From: an uncultured Lachnospiraceae bacterium
Lineage (GTDB): Bacteria; Bacillota; Clostridia; Lachnospirales; Lachnospiraceae
Length of the DNA: 12,205 nt
Direction of reading: 5' to 3'
Assembly: GCA_946538445.1 (NCBI GenBank)
Contig: CAMNGO010000045.1
Coordinates: forward strand, 1 to 12,205
Below are positions 1-7,158 of the stretch, piece by piece (positions within the stretch are counted from its first letter, which is position 1; each line of letters opens with the position of its first letter). A program made the position numbers and the translations under genes. Below the pieces are notes generated by a model, which searched no databases, was not told the DNA's origin, and saw only the letters and a program-made list of their open reading frames with translations.

Positions 1-114
1 TAATTTTTCATAAAAATAATTAAGAAGAAATTCCGAGCAGAATCTTAAAACATATTGTAATCAAATCCACAATTATCCTATAAAATTTAAGATAATCATA
101 TAAAATTCAGAAAA
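1..114. other. AT-rich intergenic stretch, no gene seen
   Basis: This end is very AT-rich and no reading frame has a convincing start and SD. It carries a direct repeat: TATAAAATT occurs at 79-87 and again at 99-107, exactly 20 nt apart, or about two helical turns on one DNA face. The repeats lie just upstream of the -35 box of the promoter at 115-143, so they could act as A/T-rich UP-like elements or a binding site. That role is inference; chance repetition in AT-rich DNA is also possible. Confidence 0.4.
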
Positions 115-143
115 TTGTATAGTTGCTATATCTTTTATATAAT
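115..143 (+). promoter_or_regulatory. Sigma-A-type promoter for candidate small RNA
   Basis: A -35 box TTGTAT (115-120) is followed by a 17-nt spacer and a perfect TATAAT -10 box (138-143). Transcription would start near A151. No protein-coding gene lies downstream on this strand before the hairpin terminator at 254-300, so the promoter seems to serve a short RNA. Confidence 0.6.
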
Positions 144-150
144 AATTTAT

Positions 151-300
151 AGGACTTATGCATCAGATCTGTCCTCCAAGAGCAAAAGAACTGTTTGTAA
201 TTTTCGTTACATATCCTTGGATAATTCAACCATCATCCTGTAAATTAATAAATAAGAGGCAGCAGGGTTCCCACGGTCGAGAGCTCTGCTGCCTCTTTTG
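151..300 (+). ncRNA. Candidate structured small RNA, about 150 nt
   Basis: A promoter (115-143) and a strong terminator (254-300) bracket about 150 nt with no supported gene. From the predicted start the RNA can fold into a 5' stem AGGAC/GTCCT (151-155 with 171-175). A second stem CCAAG/CTTGG (176-180 with 216-220) encloses an inner hairpin TGTAA/TTACA (196-200 with 207-211). The 3' end is the 12-bp terminator stem. It also contains UCCUCC (172-177), which is complementary to Shine-Dalgarno sequences, but these bases are largely inside predicted stems. A 61-codon frame from ATG 158 runs through the terminator and has no SD, so I do not call it coding. I cannot assign it to a known RNA family. 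It lacks the end-to-end closing stem expected of 6S RNA. The alternative is that the hairpin simply ends the alr transcript and the promoter match is chance. Confidence 0.4.
254..300. terminator. Hairpin terminator, possibly bidirectional
   Basis: A perfect 12-bp stem (254-265 with 286-297, AAGAGGCAGCAG and its complement) has a 20-nt loop. On the + strand it runs into TCTTTTG, which suits the candidate small RNA. On the minus strand the run after the stem is TTATTAATTT, which could end the threonine aldolase-alr transcript 64 nt after the alr stop codon. Confidence 0.75.
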
Positions 301-360
301 TTCTTATACTCGTATGTATTTTTTTGTCATTTTTATCGGATGAGGTGCCCTACAGATGGC

Positions 361-1530
361 TCACATCCTAAGGAGAAGCTCCTTATCAATCACGATTCCA
401 TCTTCCATATACACCCTGGGGACACGTTTGCTTACGGCGCATACCAGCTCATAGGTAATCGTCCCTGCCTGATCAGCCATTACCTCTATGGGATTCTTCT
501 CCCCAAAGATCTCGACTTCACTTCCTACTCCCACCTGGGGCATATCCGTCAAATCCACCATACACATATCCATACAGATCCTGCCTCTAACCGATACCGG
601 TCCTGCTTCGGACATAAGATTGAAACGATTGGACAGGCATCGAAAGAAGCCATCTGCATATCCATAGGGAAGCACACCCATACGGGTATCTTTGTCTGTC
701 ATATAAGTACCTCCATAGCTGATCTTTGTTCCTGCGGGGTAATCCTTTATGGCACTGACTGTAGTCTTGAGGGACATGACCGGCTTCAGGCCAAGCTCCT
801 TGGCAAATTCCCCATACCCGTACAGAAGTATTCCGGGGCGGACCATATCCAGGTAGGTATCAGGATATCGTACGGATGCACCAGTGTTGGCACAATGCCG
901 GATCCGGAAAGGTTTGCCGGTTTCTTTTTCAACCTCATCTATCATCCTGACAAACAGATCCAGTTGATGCTTTGTGTACTGAAGGCACTCCTCTCCAGGT
1001 TCATCTGAAACCGCAAAGTGAGTGAATATTCCCTCCACATCAAGACCCGGAAGTCTGCAGGCATCCGCAATCTCAGCCACGCTTTGGTCGAAGTCTTCTC
1101 CTTCACATAAGAATCCCAGCCTGGACATACCGGTATCCACCTTGATGTGAGCTTTCATATGAACTCCACACTTTCGGGCTACCTCATTGTATTCCAAAGC
1201 CATCTCCCGGTTGGTTACCGCTTGGGTTATGTCAAACTGTATCAGTCGCTCCACCTGTTCCCTTGGAGTATATCCCAGGATAAGTATGGGCATGGATATA
1301 CCGTTTAACCGCAGTTCCATGGCTTCATCGATACTGCTGACTGCAAGATAATCCGCTCCCAGGCTTTCCAGCTTCCTCGAAACATACACGGATCCATGTC
1401 CATAAGCATCCGCTTTTACCACACCAAGAAACTTCACGTCTTCACCCACGTGAGCACGGATAGTTTTATAATTATAGGCCAGATTGTCCAGATTGATCTC
1501 TGCCCAGGTTCTTTTTAATGTTGATCTCAT
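361..1530 (-). CDS. alr: Alanine racemase
   Basis: A PLP enzyme that interconverts L- and D-alanine in the cytoplasm, supplying D-Ala for peptidoglycan. At 389 aa it is full length. The N-terminal TIM barrel carries the PLP lysine K39 in VVKADAYGHG, K130 (equivalent to the carbamylated lysine) in HIKVDTGM, R137 in MSRLGF, and R231 in the MVRPGI segment. The C-terminal beta domain carries the second catalytic base, Y272, in ISYGGTY. The ATG overlaps the TAA of the upstream gene as TAATG, with a GGAGGG SD a few bases before it inside the end of that gene, so translational coupling is likely. It is the last gene of a two-gene unit; the hairpin at 254-300 is the likely terminator. Assignment is firm from the motifs. 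An Alr of different substrate range cannot be fully excluded from sequence alone. Confidence 0.96.
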   Translation of the reverse strand: MRSTLKRTWAEINLDNLAYNYKTIRAHVGEDVKFLGVVKADAYGHGSVYVSRKLESLGADYLAVSSIDEAMELRLNGISMPILILGYTPREQVERLIQFDITQAVTNREMALEYNEVARKCGVHMKAHIKVDTGMSRLGFLCEGEDFDQSVAEIADACRLPGLDVEGIFTHFAVSDEPGEECLQYTKHQLDLFVRMIDEVEKETGKPFRIRHCANTGASVRYPDTYLDMVRPGILLYGYGEFAKELGLKPVMSLKTTVSAIKDYPAGTKISYGGTYMTDKDTRMGVLPYGYADGFFRCLSNRFNLMSEAGPVSVRGRICMDMCMVDLTDMPQVGVGSEVEIFGEKNPIEVMADQAGTITYELVCAVSKRVPRVYMEDGIVIDKELLLRM

Positions 1531-2621
1531 TACAATCCCTCCCCGGTTTCTTTCATTTGCTGATCCTGCTTCTTTCTCATAGAAGATAAATGACCTATCA
1601 GCATCTCCACATCCTCCTCCCTGGTAGCCCAGCTGGTGGCAAAACGGATTACGGCATGCTTCTCATCATATTTCTCCATAAAACTGTATTCTGCAAATGT
1701 GCCGATCTGTTCCATCTGCTCTTTATCAACGATAAAAAGTATCTGGTTGGTGGGCGAATCATAAAACAGAGAAAATCCCTGCTCCTTCAGGCATTCTTTG
1801 ATCCGAAGAGCATAAGCTATGGCACTCTCCCCTATTTCCTTATACAGGTCGTCTTTAAAAAGCTCATCAAACTGGATCCCCAGAATTCTTCCTTTGGCCA
1901 GCAAAGCACCATGTTGTTTTATGATCGGGAAGAAATGAGGAATCAGTCCCGGATCCGGAATCACGACTGCCTCTCCGAACAAGGCGCCGCATTTGGTTCC
2001 TCCGATGTAAAAGACATCGCATAACCTGGCCAGATCCGGCAATGTAATATCGTTTTCATTGCTGGCTAAAGCATAAGCCAGCCGGGCTCCGTCCAAATAT
2101 AATGGTAAATGATATCTGTGACAGACCTCAGACAATTCCTCCAGCTCTTTCCTGGAATACAAGGTTCCGAATTCCGTGGGCTGAGAGATGTACACCATAC
2201 CAGGCATAACGATATGATCATGATTGTCATCCTCTTCAAAATCTCTGACATAGTTCTCAACCTGTTCTGCACTGATCTTGCCCTGCAGGGAGGGAATCGC
2301 CAGCACCTTATGTCCGCCTCTTTCTATGGCACCTGCCTCATGGATGGCGATATGCCCGCTGTCCGGTGCAATCACTCCCTGGTAAGACCGCAGGATTGCA
2401 TCAATGACGACGGCATTTGTCTGGGTTCCGCCCACAAGGAGTTTTACTTCTGCCCCCGGGCATTCACAGGCTTCCCGTATCCTTTCGATAGCAGATGTAC
2501 TATACTGGTCCAGGCCATATCCGTCTGTGTGCTCATAATTTGTCTCACACAATCTGTTTAAGATATTGGGATGGGCACCTTCCATATAATCTGATACAAA
2601 AAACAGTTTATTATCTGACAT
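1530..2621 (-). CDS. Threonine aldolase-family PLP enzyme (beta-eliminating lyase fold)
   Basis: A 363-aa fold-type I PLP enzyme of the threonine aldolase family, whose known reaction is splitting L-threonine or allo-threonine into glycine and acetaldehyde. Visible residues: N-terminal SDYMEGAHPNIL; the phosphate-binding GGTQTN (64-69); H94 in AIHEAGA, the likely ring-stacking histidine; D177 and R180 in LDGARLAYA, where the Asp pairs with the PLP nitrogen; and K210 in GGTKCGALFG as the Schiff-base lysine. The ATG is supported by AAGGAG eight bases upstream. The stop codon overlaps the alr start. Classical LtaE has a different lysine context (SLSKGLGA), so I leave the symbol blank. Substrate choice, including other beta-hydroxy amino acids, is not readable from sequence. 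The link to alr suggests a shared amino acid role, but that is inference. Confidence 0.88.
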   Translation of the reverse strand: MSDNKLFFVSDYMEGAHPNILNRLCETNYEHTDGYGLDQYSTSAIERIREACECPGAEVKLLVGGTQTNAVVIDAILRSYQGVIAPDSGHIAIHEAGAIERGGHKVLAIPSLQGKISAEQVENYVRDFEEDDNHDHIVMPGMVYISQPTEFGTLYSRKELEELSEVCHRYHLPLYLDGARLAYALASNENDITLPDLARLCDVFYIGGTKCGALFGEAVVIPDPGLIPHFFPIIKQHGALLAKGRILGIQFDELFKDDLYKEIGESAIAYALRIKECLKEQGFSLFYDSPTNQILFIVDKEQMEQIGTFAEYSFMEKYDEKHAVIRFATSWATREEDVEMLIGHLSSMRKKQDQQMKETGEGL

Positions 2622-2661
2622 GATTTTTTCTCCTTATTATTACTGTAAAACCACAATCATA

Positions 2662-2690
2662 ACTATACCACCAGCCATGAGAAGGCACAA
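2662..2690 (-). promoter_or_regulatory. Putative extended -10 promoter for threonine aldolase-alr
   Basis: Read on the minus strand: TTGTGC (2685-2690), a 17-nt spacer, then TATAGT (2662-2667) preceded by TGG, giving an extended -10. The start site would be near 2655, leaving a leader of about 34 nt before the ATG at 2621. The weak -35 lowers confidence. Confidence 0.45.
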
Positions 2691-2754
2691 GATATAGAGG
2701 GAAGATCATCACAAAAAATTACTTGGAAAAGCAGGGATACTGCAAGGAAATCTA

Positions 2755-2784
2755 TTGACAGAAGCGAGAGAAAAAGCATAAAAT
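2755..2784 (+). promoter_or_regulatory. Strong sigma-A promoter of the orphan 94-aa gene
   Basis: A perfect -35 TTGACA (2755-2760), an 18-nt spacer and TAAAAT (2779-2784). The start would be near 2791, giving a leader of about 38 nt to the ATG at 2829. It probably also feeds the downstream phosphofructokinase, for which I see no clear own promoter. Confidence 0.65.
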
Positions 2785-2828
2785 AATATCGGAATATTCT
2801 AACGATAATTAAGATGGGAGGTTATGAG

Positions 2829-3113
2829 ATGCGTTCTGACTTTGAATTATCGGCTCATGATGAACTTGAACTGGCATTCAGACTTCTGAAGTTTGATAAT
2901 GCTGCCCAGATCAGTGATGTTTCTAAAGCTTATATTGAGAAGTATAAGTGTGCGAAAGAGGGAAAGAAGCCTAGTGAAGAGACTCAGAAATTCCTCAAAG
3001 ACCTGAAGAAATATCCGAAGGGATTCCAAAACACACTCCCTGCCTCAGGCATTACTGCTGAGGAGAGAAGGGAACTTATGAAGAGAAATCAGGGCAGAAG
3101 TCTGATCTGGTAA
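2829..3113 (+). CDS. Small hypothetical protein, 94 aa
   Basis: I do not recognise this protein. From the chosen start it is 94 aa, soluble-looking and rich in charged residues. The first third is acidic and probably helical (SDFELSAHDELELAFRLL). The middle is rich in Lys (YIEKYKCAKEGKKPSEE, then KFLKDLKKYPKGF). The C-terminus is basic (EERRELMKRNQGRSLIW). It has one cysteine, no signal peptide, no membrane segment and no obvious DNA-binding motif. An in-frame ATG at 2814 gives 99 aa, but GGAGG (2817-2821) lies downstream of it and exactly 7 nt before ATG 2829, so 2829 is the real start. A near-consensus promoter precedes it and pfkA follows on the same strand 100 nt later. The strong signals argue that it is genuinely expressed; function unknown. 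Confidence 0.75.
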   Translation: MRSDFELSAHDELELAFRLLKFDNAAQISDVSKAYIEKYKCAKEGKKPSEETQKFLKDLKKYPKGFQNTLPASGITAEERRELMKRNQGRSLIW

Positions 3114-3155
3114 GCTCTTCATCGGCACATTTTTTCGTTTTTTATATGTTGCCTG

Positions 3156-3190
3156 AAAATAGTGTTCGATTGGTATCGGACACTATTTTT
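3156..3190 (+). terminator. 15-bp hairpin between orphan gene and pfkA
   Basis: Arms 3156-3170 and 3175-3189 pair over 15 bp with a single G-U wobble and a TGGT loop. The 3' arm ends in TATTTTT, so the U-tract is partly inside the stem. It can act as an intrinsic terminator of the upstream gene. Because it lies just 11 nt before the pfkA SD and no clear pfkA promoter is seen after it, partial read-through or attenuation is plausible. Confidence 0.6.
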
Positions 3191-3213
3191 GTTGATAGAA
3201 AGGAGTTAATCTG

Positions 3214-4287
3214 TTGAAGAAAATAGGAATACTAACCAGCGGCGGTGACTGTCAGAGTCTGAATGCCACCATGCGGGGGGTGGTTAAAGGCTTAAATCAT
3301 CTGCTGGGTGATATTGATCTATATGGATTTGAAGATGGTTATCGCGGACTGGTTTACGGAAAATACCGAAAGATGAAACCGGAGGATTTCTCCGGCATTC
3401 TCACCAGGGGAGGAACCATCCTGGGAACCTCCCGCATGCCCTTTAAAGAGATCCATATCCCGGATCAGTTCGGCGTGGATAAGGTGGCAGCCATGAAGGC
3501 TACTTATCATTTTTTGAAACTGGACTGTCTGGTGGTCCTTGGAGGTAACGGAAGTCAGAAGACGGCAAACCTCCTGTGTGAAGAAGGTCTGAATATTGTC
3601 TCTCTGCCCAAAACCATCGACAATGACCTGTGGGGAACCGATATGACCTTCGGCTTCCAGAGTGCCGTAGATATCGCCACCAGTACCATCGATTGTATCC
3701 ACACTACAGCATCCTCCCACAACCGGGTATTCATAGTGGAACTCATGGGACATAAAGTAGGCTGGGTAACCCTCCATGCCGGTATTGCGGGTGGTGCAGA
3801 TATTATACTGATCCCGGAAATCCCCTATAATTTTGACCACGTTCTGGATGCGATCTGGAAACGGGCAGATAGCGGGAAAGGATTCACCATCCTGGCTGTG
3901 GCAGAAGGTGCCATCTCCCAGGAAGATGCTCTTCTCAGCAAGAAGAAATACAAAGAAAAACAGGCAAACAGTACCTACGCCACCGTCAGTTATGAGCTGG
4001 CTGACAGAATTCATGAGGCCACTGGGCAGGAAGTCCGGGTGACCATTCCCGGTCATACTCAGCGAGGTGGTGTTCCCGATCCATTTGACCGTGTAATCTC
4101 CACCCGCCTCGGCGTGGCTGCAGCAGAATTGATTGCCAGGGAAGAATACGGCAGAATGGTAGTCATGAGAGGCTATGATGTGGACTCCATCCCCCTGAGC
4201 GAAACCGCAGGAAAACTAAAATACGTCTCCCCTGATGATCAGATCATAAAGAATGCCAAGAACCTGGGTATTTCTTTTGGAGATTAA
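3214..4287 (+). CDS. pfkA: 6-phosphofructokinase, ATP/PPi donor uncertain
   Basis: Phosphorylates fructose 6-phosphate to fructose 1,6-bisphosphate in glycolysis. At 357 aa it is longer than E. coli PfkA (320 aa) and close in size to the group III / PPi-type clade. Motifs in order: TSGGDCQSLNATMRG (8-22), nucleotide or PPi site RGGTILGTSR (65-74), LGGNGSQKT (109-117), catalytic PKTIDND (132-138, base D136), substrate loop MGHKVGW (178-184) and the fructose-phosphate-binding PGHTQRGG (279-286). In E. coli numbering, Gly at 104 favours ATP while Lys at 124 is a PPi-type residue, and the Mg-binding Asp103 is Asn112 here. The donor therefore cannot be settled by sequence. The start is TTG 3214, with AGGAG (3201-3205) eight bases upstream. 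The bidirectional terminator at 4295-4332 follows. Confidence 0.92.
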   Translation: MKKIGILTSGGDCQSLNATMRGVVKGLNHLLGDIDLYGFEDGYRGLVYGKYRKMKPEDFSGILTRGGTILGTSRMPFKEIHIPDQFGVDKVAAMKATYHFLKLDCLVVLGGNGSQKTANLLCEEGLNIVSLPKTIDNDLWGTDMTFGFQSAVDIATSTIDCIHTTASSHNRVFIVELMGHKVGWVTLHAGIAGGADIILIPEIPYNFDHVLDAIWKRADSGKGFTILAVAEGAISQEDALLSKKKYKEKQANSTYATVSYELADRIHEATGQEVRVTIPGHTQRGGVPDPFDRVISTRLGVAAAELIAREEYGRMVVMRGYDVDSIPLSETAGKLKYVSPDDQIIKNAKNLGISFGD

Positions 4288-4294
4288 AAGAATT

Positions 4295-4332
4295 AACCCC
4301 GGCATCCGATATCGCTTTCGGAGGCCGGGGTT
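4295..4332. terminator. Bidirectional terminator between convergent pfkA and glucosidase genes
   Basis: AACCCCGGC (4295-4303) pairs with GCCGGGGTT (4324-4332). After an A/G mismatch the stem continues with TCCGA (4305-4309) and TCGGA (4318-4322). The minus-strand exit is U-rich (TTAATTCTTTTAATC), so it ends the glucosidase transcript well. On the + strand the tract after the stem (GCCTTATATCATT) is weaker. Confidence 0.75.
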
Positions 4333-4357
4333 GCCTTATATCATTTCAAACTCCATT

Positions 4358-6028
4358 TTAAGAAATCTGATATACCACAGCCTCGTAAGGTTTCAGATAG
4401 TCAGTTCCTGTTTCTTTATAATTGCTGATCAAAACATCTCCTTGCAGATATCCTCTGATTTCTTCAGGAATATCGACGACATTTTTGCTGAAATTACAAA
4501 GGACAAAGATTTTTTCATCCTCAAGAGTCCTGGTATAAGTGAAAAGATTCGGGTCCTCTGGCAGAAGGAGATCAAATCGTCCATCCACGATCACATCCAT
4601 CTCATGGCGCAGACGAATCAGTTTCTGATAGTAATGGAATACGGAATCCTCATCGGACATCTCTTTTCCGGCATTGATCTCCACATAATCCGGATTGACA
4701 TCGATCCAGGGGTTGCCCTCCGTGAAACCTGCATTCTTTCCGGAATCCCACTGCATTGGAGTGCGGGCATTATCACGGCTTACTTCTTTGAGGTATCCTA
4801 TCACTGTTTTCTCTGGCAAGCCTTCCTCTTTGGTTAACCTCTCATAGATGTTCAGGGACTCTACATCACGGTACTGTTCGATTTTCTCAAATCTCGGATT
4901 GGTCATTCCCAATTCCTCACCCTGGTAGATATAAGGAGTTCCCTTTAACATATGCATGGCTGTCGCCAGCATCTTGGCAGAGACCTCCCGATATTCTGCA
5001 CTGTCATTTCCAAATCTGGATACACAGCGGGGCTGGTCATGATTGGACAGGTAGAGACTGTTCCATCCATCTTCGGACAGTCCTTCCTGCCATCTTGCCA
5101 GCACATCACGCAATTCCGGAAGATCCATGGCAGGGGCATCCCATTTCCCATATTTACCGGGGTGTTTCATGCTGCCGGAGACATGATCGAAATGGAAGAT
5201 CATATTCAGTTCATGGCGGTCCTTCCCGCAGTAGAGTTTTGCCATCTGCGCATCTACCATAGGGCTCTCTCCCACCGTGATCAGGGGATATCTGGAGAGA
5301 ACTTTCTCGTTCATTTCCTGCAGGTATTCATGAATCCTGGGACCGTTGGCACAGGTCTGGGCAGTATATCCGTTTCCGATCTCCTCCCCGTCCGGAAGAT
5401 CGGGCTGTTTGGATATCAGAGTGATCACATCAAAACGGAATCCATCCACACCTTTTTTACACCACCATGTCATCATGTCATAGACGGCTTCTCTTACCTT
5501 CTCATTCTCCCAGTTAAGATCAGGCTGTTTGTCTGCAAACAGGTGGAGATAGTATTGTTCTGTCTTCTCATCGTAGGTCCAGGCAGACCCGCTGAAACTG
5601 GACTCCCACCGGTTTGGTGTGCCTCCATCCTCTTTGGGATCTCTCCAGATATAGTAGTCCCGATAAGGATTCTCCTTACTCTTGCGGCTCTCCACGAACC
5701 ATCTGTGTTCATCGGAGGTATGGTTAACCACCACATCCATCATAATCTTTATGCCAAGCGCATGAGCCTTATCCAACATCTCATCGAAGTCATCCATGGT
5801 TCCGAATTCCTCCATGATGGCCTGATAATCACTGATATCATATCCGTTATCTGCGTTGGGAGACTGATATACGGGGGAAAGCCAGATCACGTCAATCCCC
5901 AGTTCTTTCAGGTATTCCAGTTTTCCGGTTATGCCCTTAAGATCACCGATTCCATCCCCATTGGAATCCGCAAAGCTTCTTGGGTAGATCTGGTATACCA
6001 CAGCATTTTTCCACCAATCTTTCTTCAT
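4358..6028 (-). CDS. malL: Oligo-1,6-glucosidase / alpha-glucosidase, GH13 family
   Basis: A cytoplasmic glycoside hydrolase of 556 aa that releases glucose from the non-reducing end of isomalto-oligosaccharides. The N-terminus DWWKNAVVYQIYPRSF and SNGDGIGDLKGI are typical of the oligo-1,6-glucosidase group. GH13 signatures: region I DVVVNHTSD (98-106), nucleophile D200 in GFRFDVI, acid/base E254 in TVGES, and D331 in LSNHDQPR. The residue after the nucleophile is Val201; in this group Val marks alpha-1,6 preference, while maltases usually have Thr or Ala. No signal peptide. The frame stays open upstream to 6154, but the family N-terminus starts at the ATG at 6028. SD support is modest: AAAGG lies about 12 nt upstream and GGAAAG is very close. 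No sugar transporter or regulator gene is adjacent. TreC-like trehalose-6-phosphate hydrolase is an alternative, but the active-site segments fit isomaltase better. Confidence 0.92.
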   Translation of the reverse strand: MKKDWWKNAVVYQIYPRSFADSNGDGIGDLKGITGKLEYLKELGIDVIWLSPVYQSPNADNGYDISDYQAIMEEFGTMDDFDEMLDKAHALGIKIMMDVVVNHTSDEHRWFVESRKSKENPYRDYYIWRDPKEDGGTPNRWESSFSGSAWTYDEKTEQYYLHLFADKQPDLNWENEKVREAVYDMMTWWCKKGVDGFRFDVITLISKQPDLPDGEEIGNGYTAQTCANGPRIHEYLQEMNEKVLSRYPLITVGESPMVDAQMAKLYCGKDRHELNMIFHFDHVSGSMKHPGKYGKWDAPAMDLPELRDVLARWQEGLSEDGWNSLYLSNHDQPRCVSRFGNDSAEYREVSAKMLATAMHMLKGTPYIYQGEELGMTNPRFEKIEQYRDVESLNIYERLTKEEGLPEKTVIGYLKEVSRDNARTPMQWDSGKNAGFTEGNPWIDVNPDYVEINAGKEMSDEDSVFHYYQKLIRLRHEMDVIVDGRFDLLLPEDPNLFTYTRTLEDEKIFVLCNFSKNVVDIPEEIRGYLQGDVLISNYKETGTDYLKPYEAVVYQIS

Positions 6029-6082
6029 AACTTTCCATGTCCTTTCCAAACTCATCTGGTGTTTTATAACTAATTGTAGAAT

Positions 6083-6125
6083 AAAAACCCCGGACAGGTA
6101 TCTGTTTACCTTATCCGGGTTAAAA
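6083..6125 (-). terminator. Terminator downstream of cysK
   Basis: On the minus strand AACCCGGA (from 6121 down to 6114) pairs with its complement at 6086-6094, with one bulged C. An inner stem pairs AGGTA (6096-6100) with TACCT (6107-6111). The hairpin exits into TTTTTAT, a good U-tract. It lies 31 nt past the cysK stop and separates the sulfur genes from the glucosidase gene. Confidence 0.7.
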
Positions 6126-6155
6126 TATATTATTATGTTCCAGCAAATCCTCACT

Positions 6156-7085
6156 CTATTCTTCGAATAGCGGAGTGCTGAAGTATCTTTCTGCCGTATC
6201 CGGAAGAACCGTAACTACAGTCTTACCCGGTCCCAGTTTCTTTGCCAGTTTGATGGCAGCACATACGTTGGTCCCGCTGGAAATACCACACATAAGTCCT
6301 TCCTTTCTGGCCAGGTCCTGGGCGGTACGGATTGCTTCGTCATCTGTGATGATACAGATCTCACTGTAGATCTGCTGGTTCAGATTATCCGGTATGATTC
6401 CGTCTCCGATTCCCATCTGAAGATGGGTTCCGATATTGCCGCCGGCAAGAATCGCTGCGTCCTCAGGCTCCACTGCCCAGATCTCAATTTGGGGATTCAA
6501 GGCTTTCAGGGTTTCACCGATACCGGAAATAGTCCCCCCGGTTCCCACTCCGGAACAAAATCCGTCGATAGGACCTCCTACCTGCTCTAAGATTTCCAAA
6601 GCGGTATGGTATTTGTGAGCTGCATTGTTGGCAGGGTTGGTGAACTGTTGGGGAACGAATACATTCGGATCTTCTCTCTGCATCCTTAATGCTGTCTGAA
6701 GGCACTCATCGATGCAGGCGCCGATATCACCATCGTCATGGATCAGAACTACTTCTGCCCCATAGTGATTCACCAGTTTCCTCCTCTCTTCGCTGACGGA
6801 ATCCGGCATAATGATGACAGTCTTATATCCTCTTACTGCACCCACAAGGGCAAGGCCGATTCCCTGATTGCCACTGGTAGGCTCCACGATGATACTGTCC
6901 TTATTTATCAGACCCTTCTTCTCAGCATCCAGGATCATGTTGTAGGCGGTACGTGTCTTAATGGAACCACCCACATTGCTTCCTTCGTATTTTACCAGAA
7001 TCTGTGCACTGTTTTCCTCAGCCATATGATTCAGGCGGACCATAGGAGTATGTCCGATGGCTTCCAGGATATTATTATATATCAT
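6156..7085 (-). CDS. cysK: Cysteine synthase (O-acetylserine sulfhydrylase) family
   Basis: A 309-aa fold-type II PLP enzyme, usual length for CysK, expected to make cysteine from O-acetylserine and sulfide in the cytoplasm. Seen: N-terminal IGHTPMVRL; PLP lysine K43 in NVGGSIKTR; substrate loop TSGNQG (67-72); phosphate-binding GVGTGGT (176-182); and C-terminal GISSGTN (264-270), with a Ser that contacts the PLP ring nitrogen. Two positions differ from the textbook motifs: PGGSVKDR is VGGSIKTR here, and TSGNTG is TSGNQG. A related activity, such as cystathionine beta-synthase or use of another acylated substrate, is therefore possible. AGGGAG lies about 8 nt before the ATG. The gene follows metY by 110 nt on the same strand, so both probably act in sulfur assimilation or exchange between cysteine and homocysteine. 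Confidence 0.88.
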   Translation of the reverse strand: MIYNNILEAIGHTPMVRLNHMAEENSAQILVKYEGSNVGGSIKTRTAYNMILDAEKKGLINKDSIIVEPTSGNQGIGLALVGAVRGYKTVIIMPDSVSEERRKLVNHYGAEVVLIHDDGDIGACIDECLQTALRMQREDPNVFVPQQFTNPANNAAHKYHTALEILEQVGGPIDGFCSGVGTGGTISGIGETLKALNPQIEIWAVEPEDAAILAGGNIGTHLQMGIGDGIIPDNLNQQIYSEICIITDDEAIRTAQDLARKEGLMCGISSGTNVCAAIKLAKKLGPGKTVVTVLPDTAERYFSTPLFEE

Positions 7086-7158
7086 GATATACTCTCCCTC
7101 ATTATAATTTTATAACTCATATGTGAGCCTTGTTTTAAAGCACTCACCCGTCTAATAT

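Noticed and set aside
158..343. 61-codon frame on the + strand
   Set aside because: No SD, runs straight through a strong terminator hairpin, and has no recognisable protein features.
4952..6073. 373-codon + strand frame opposite the glucosidase
   Set aside because: It mirrors a well-supported gene on the other strand and shows no family motifs or SD.
6029..6154. N-terminal extension of the glucosidase (42 more codons)
   Set aside because: The family N-terminus DWWKNAVVYQIYPRSF begins right after ATG 6028; the extra part overlaps the cysK terminator and has no SD.
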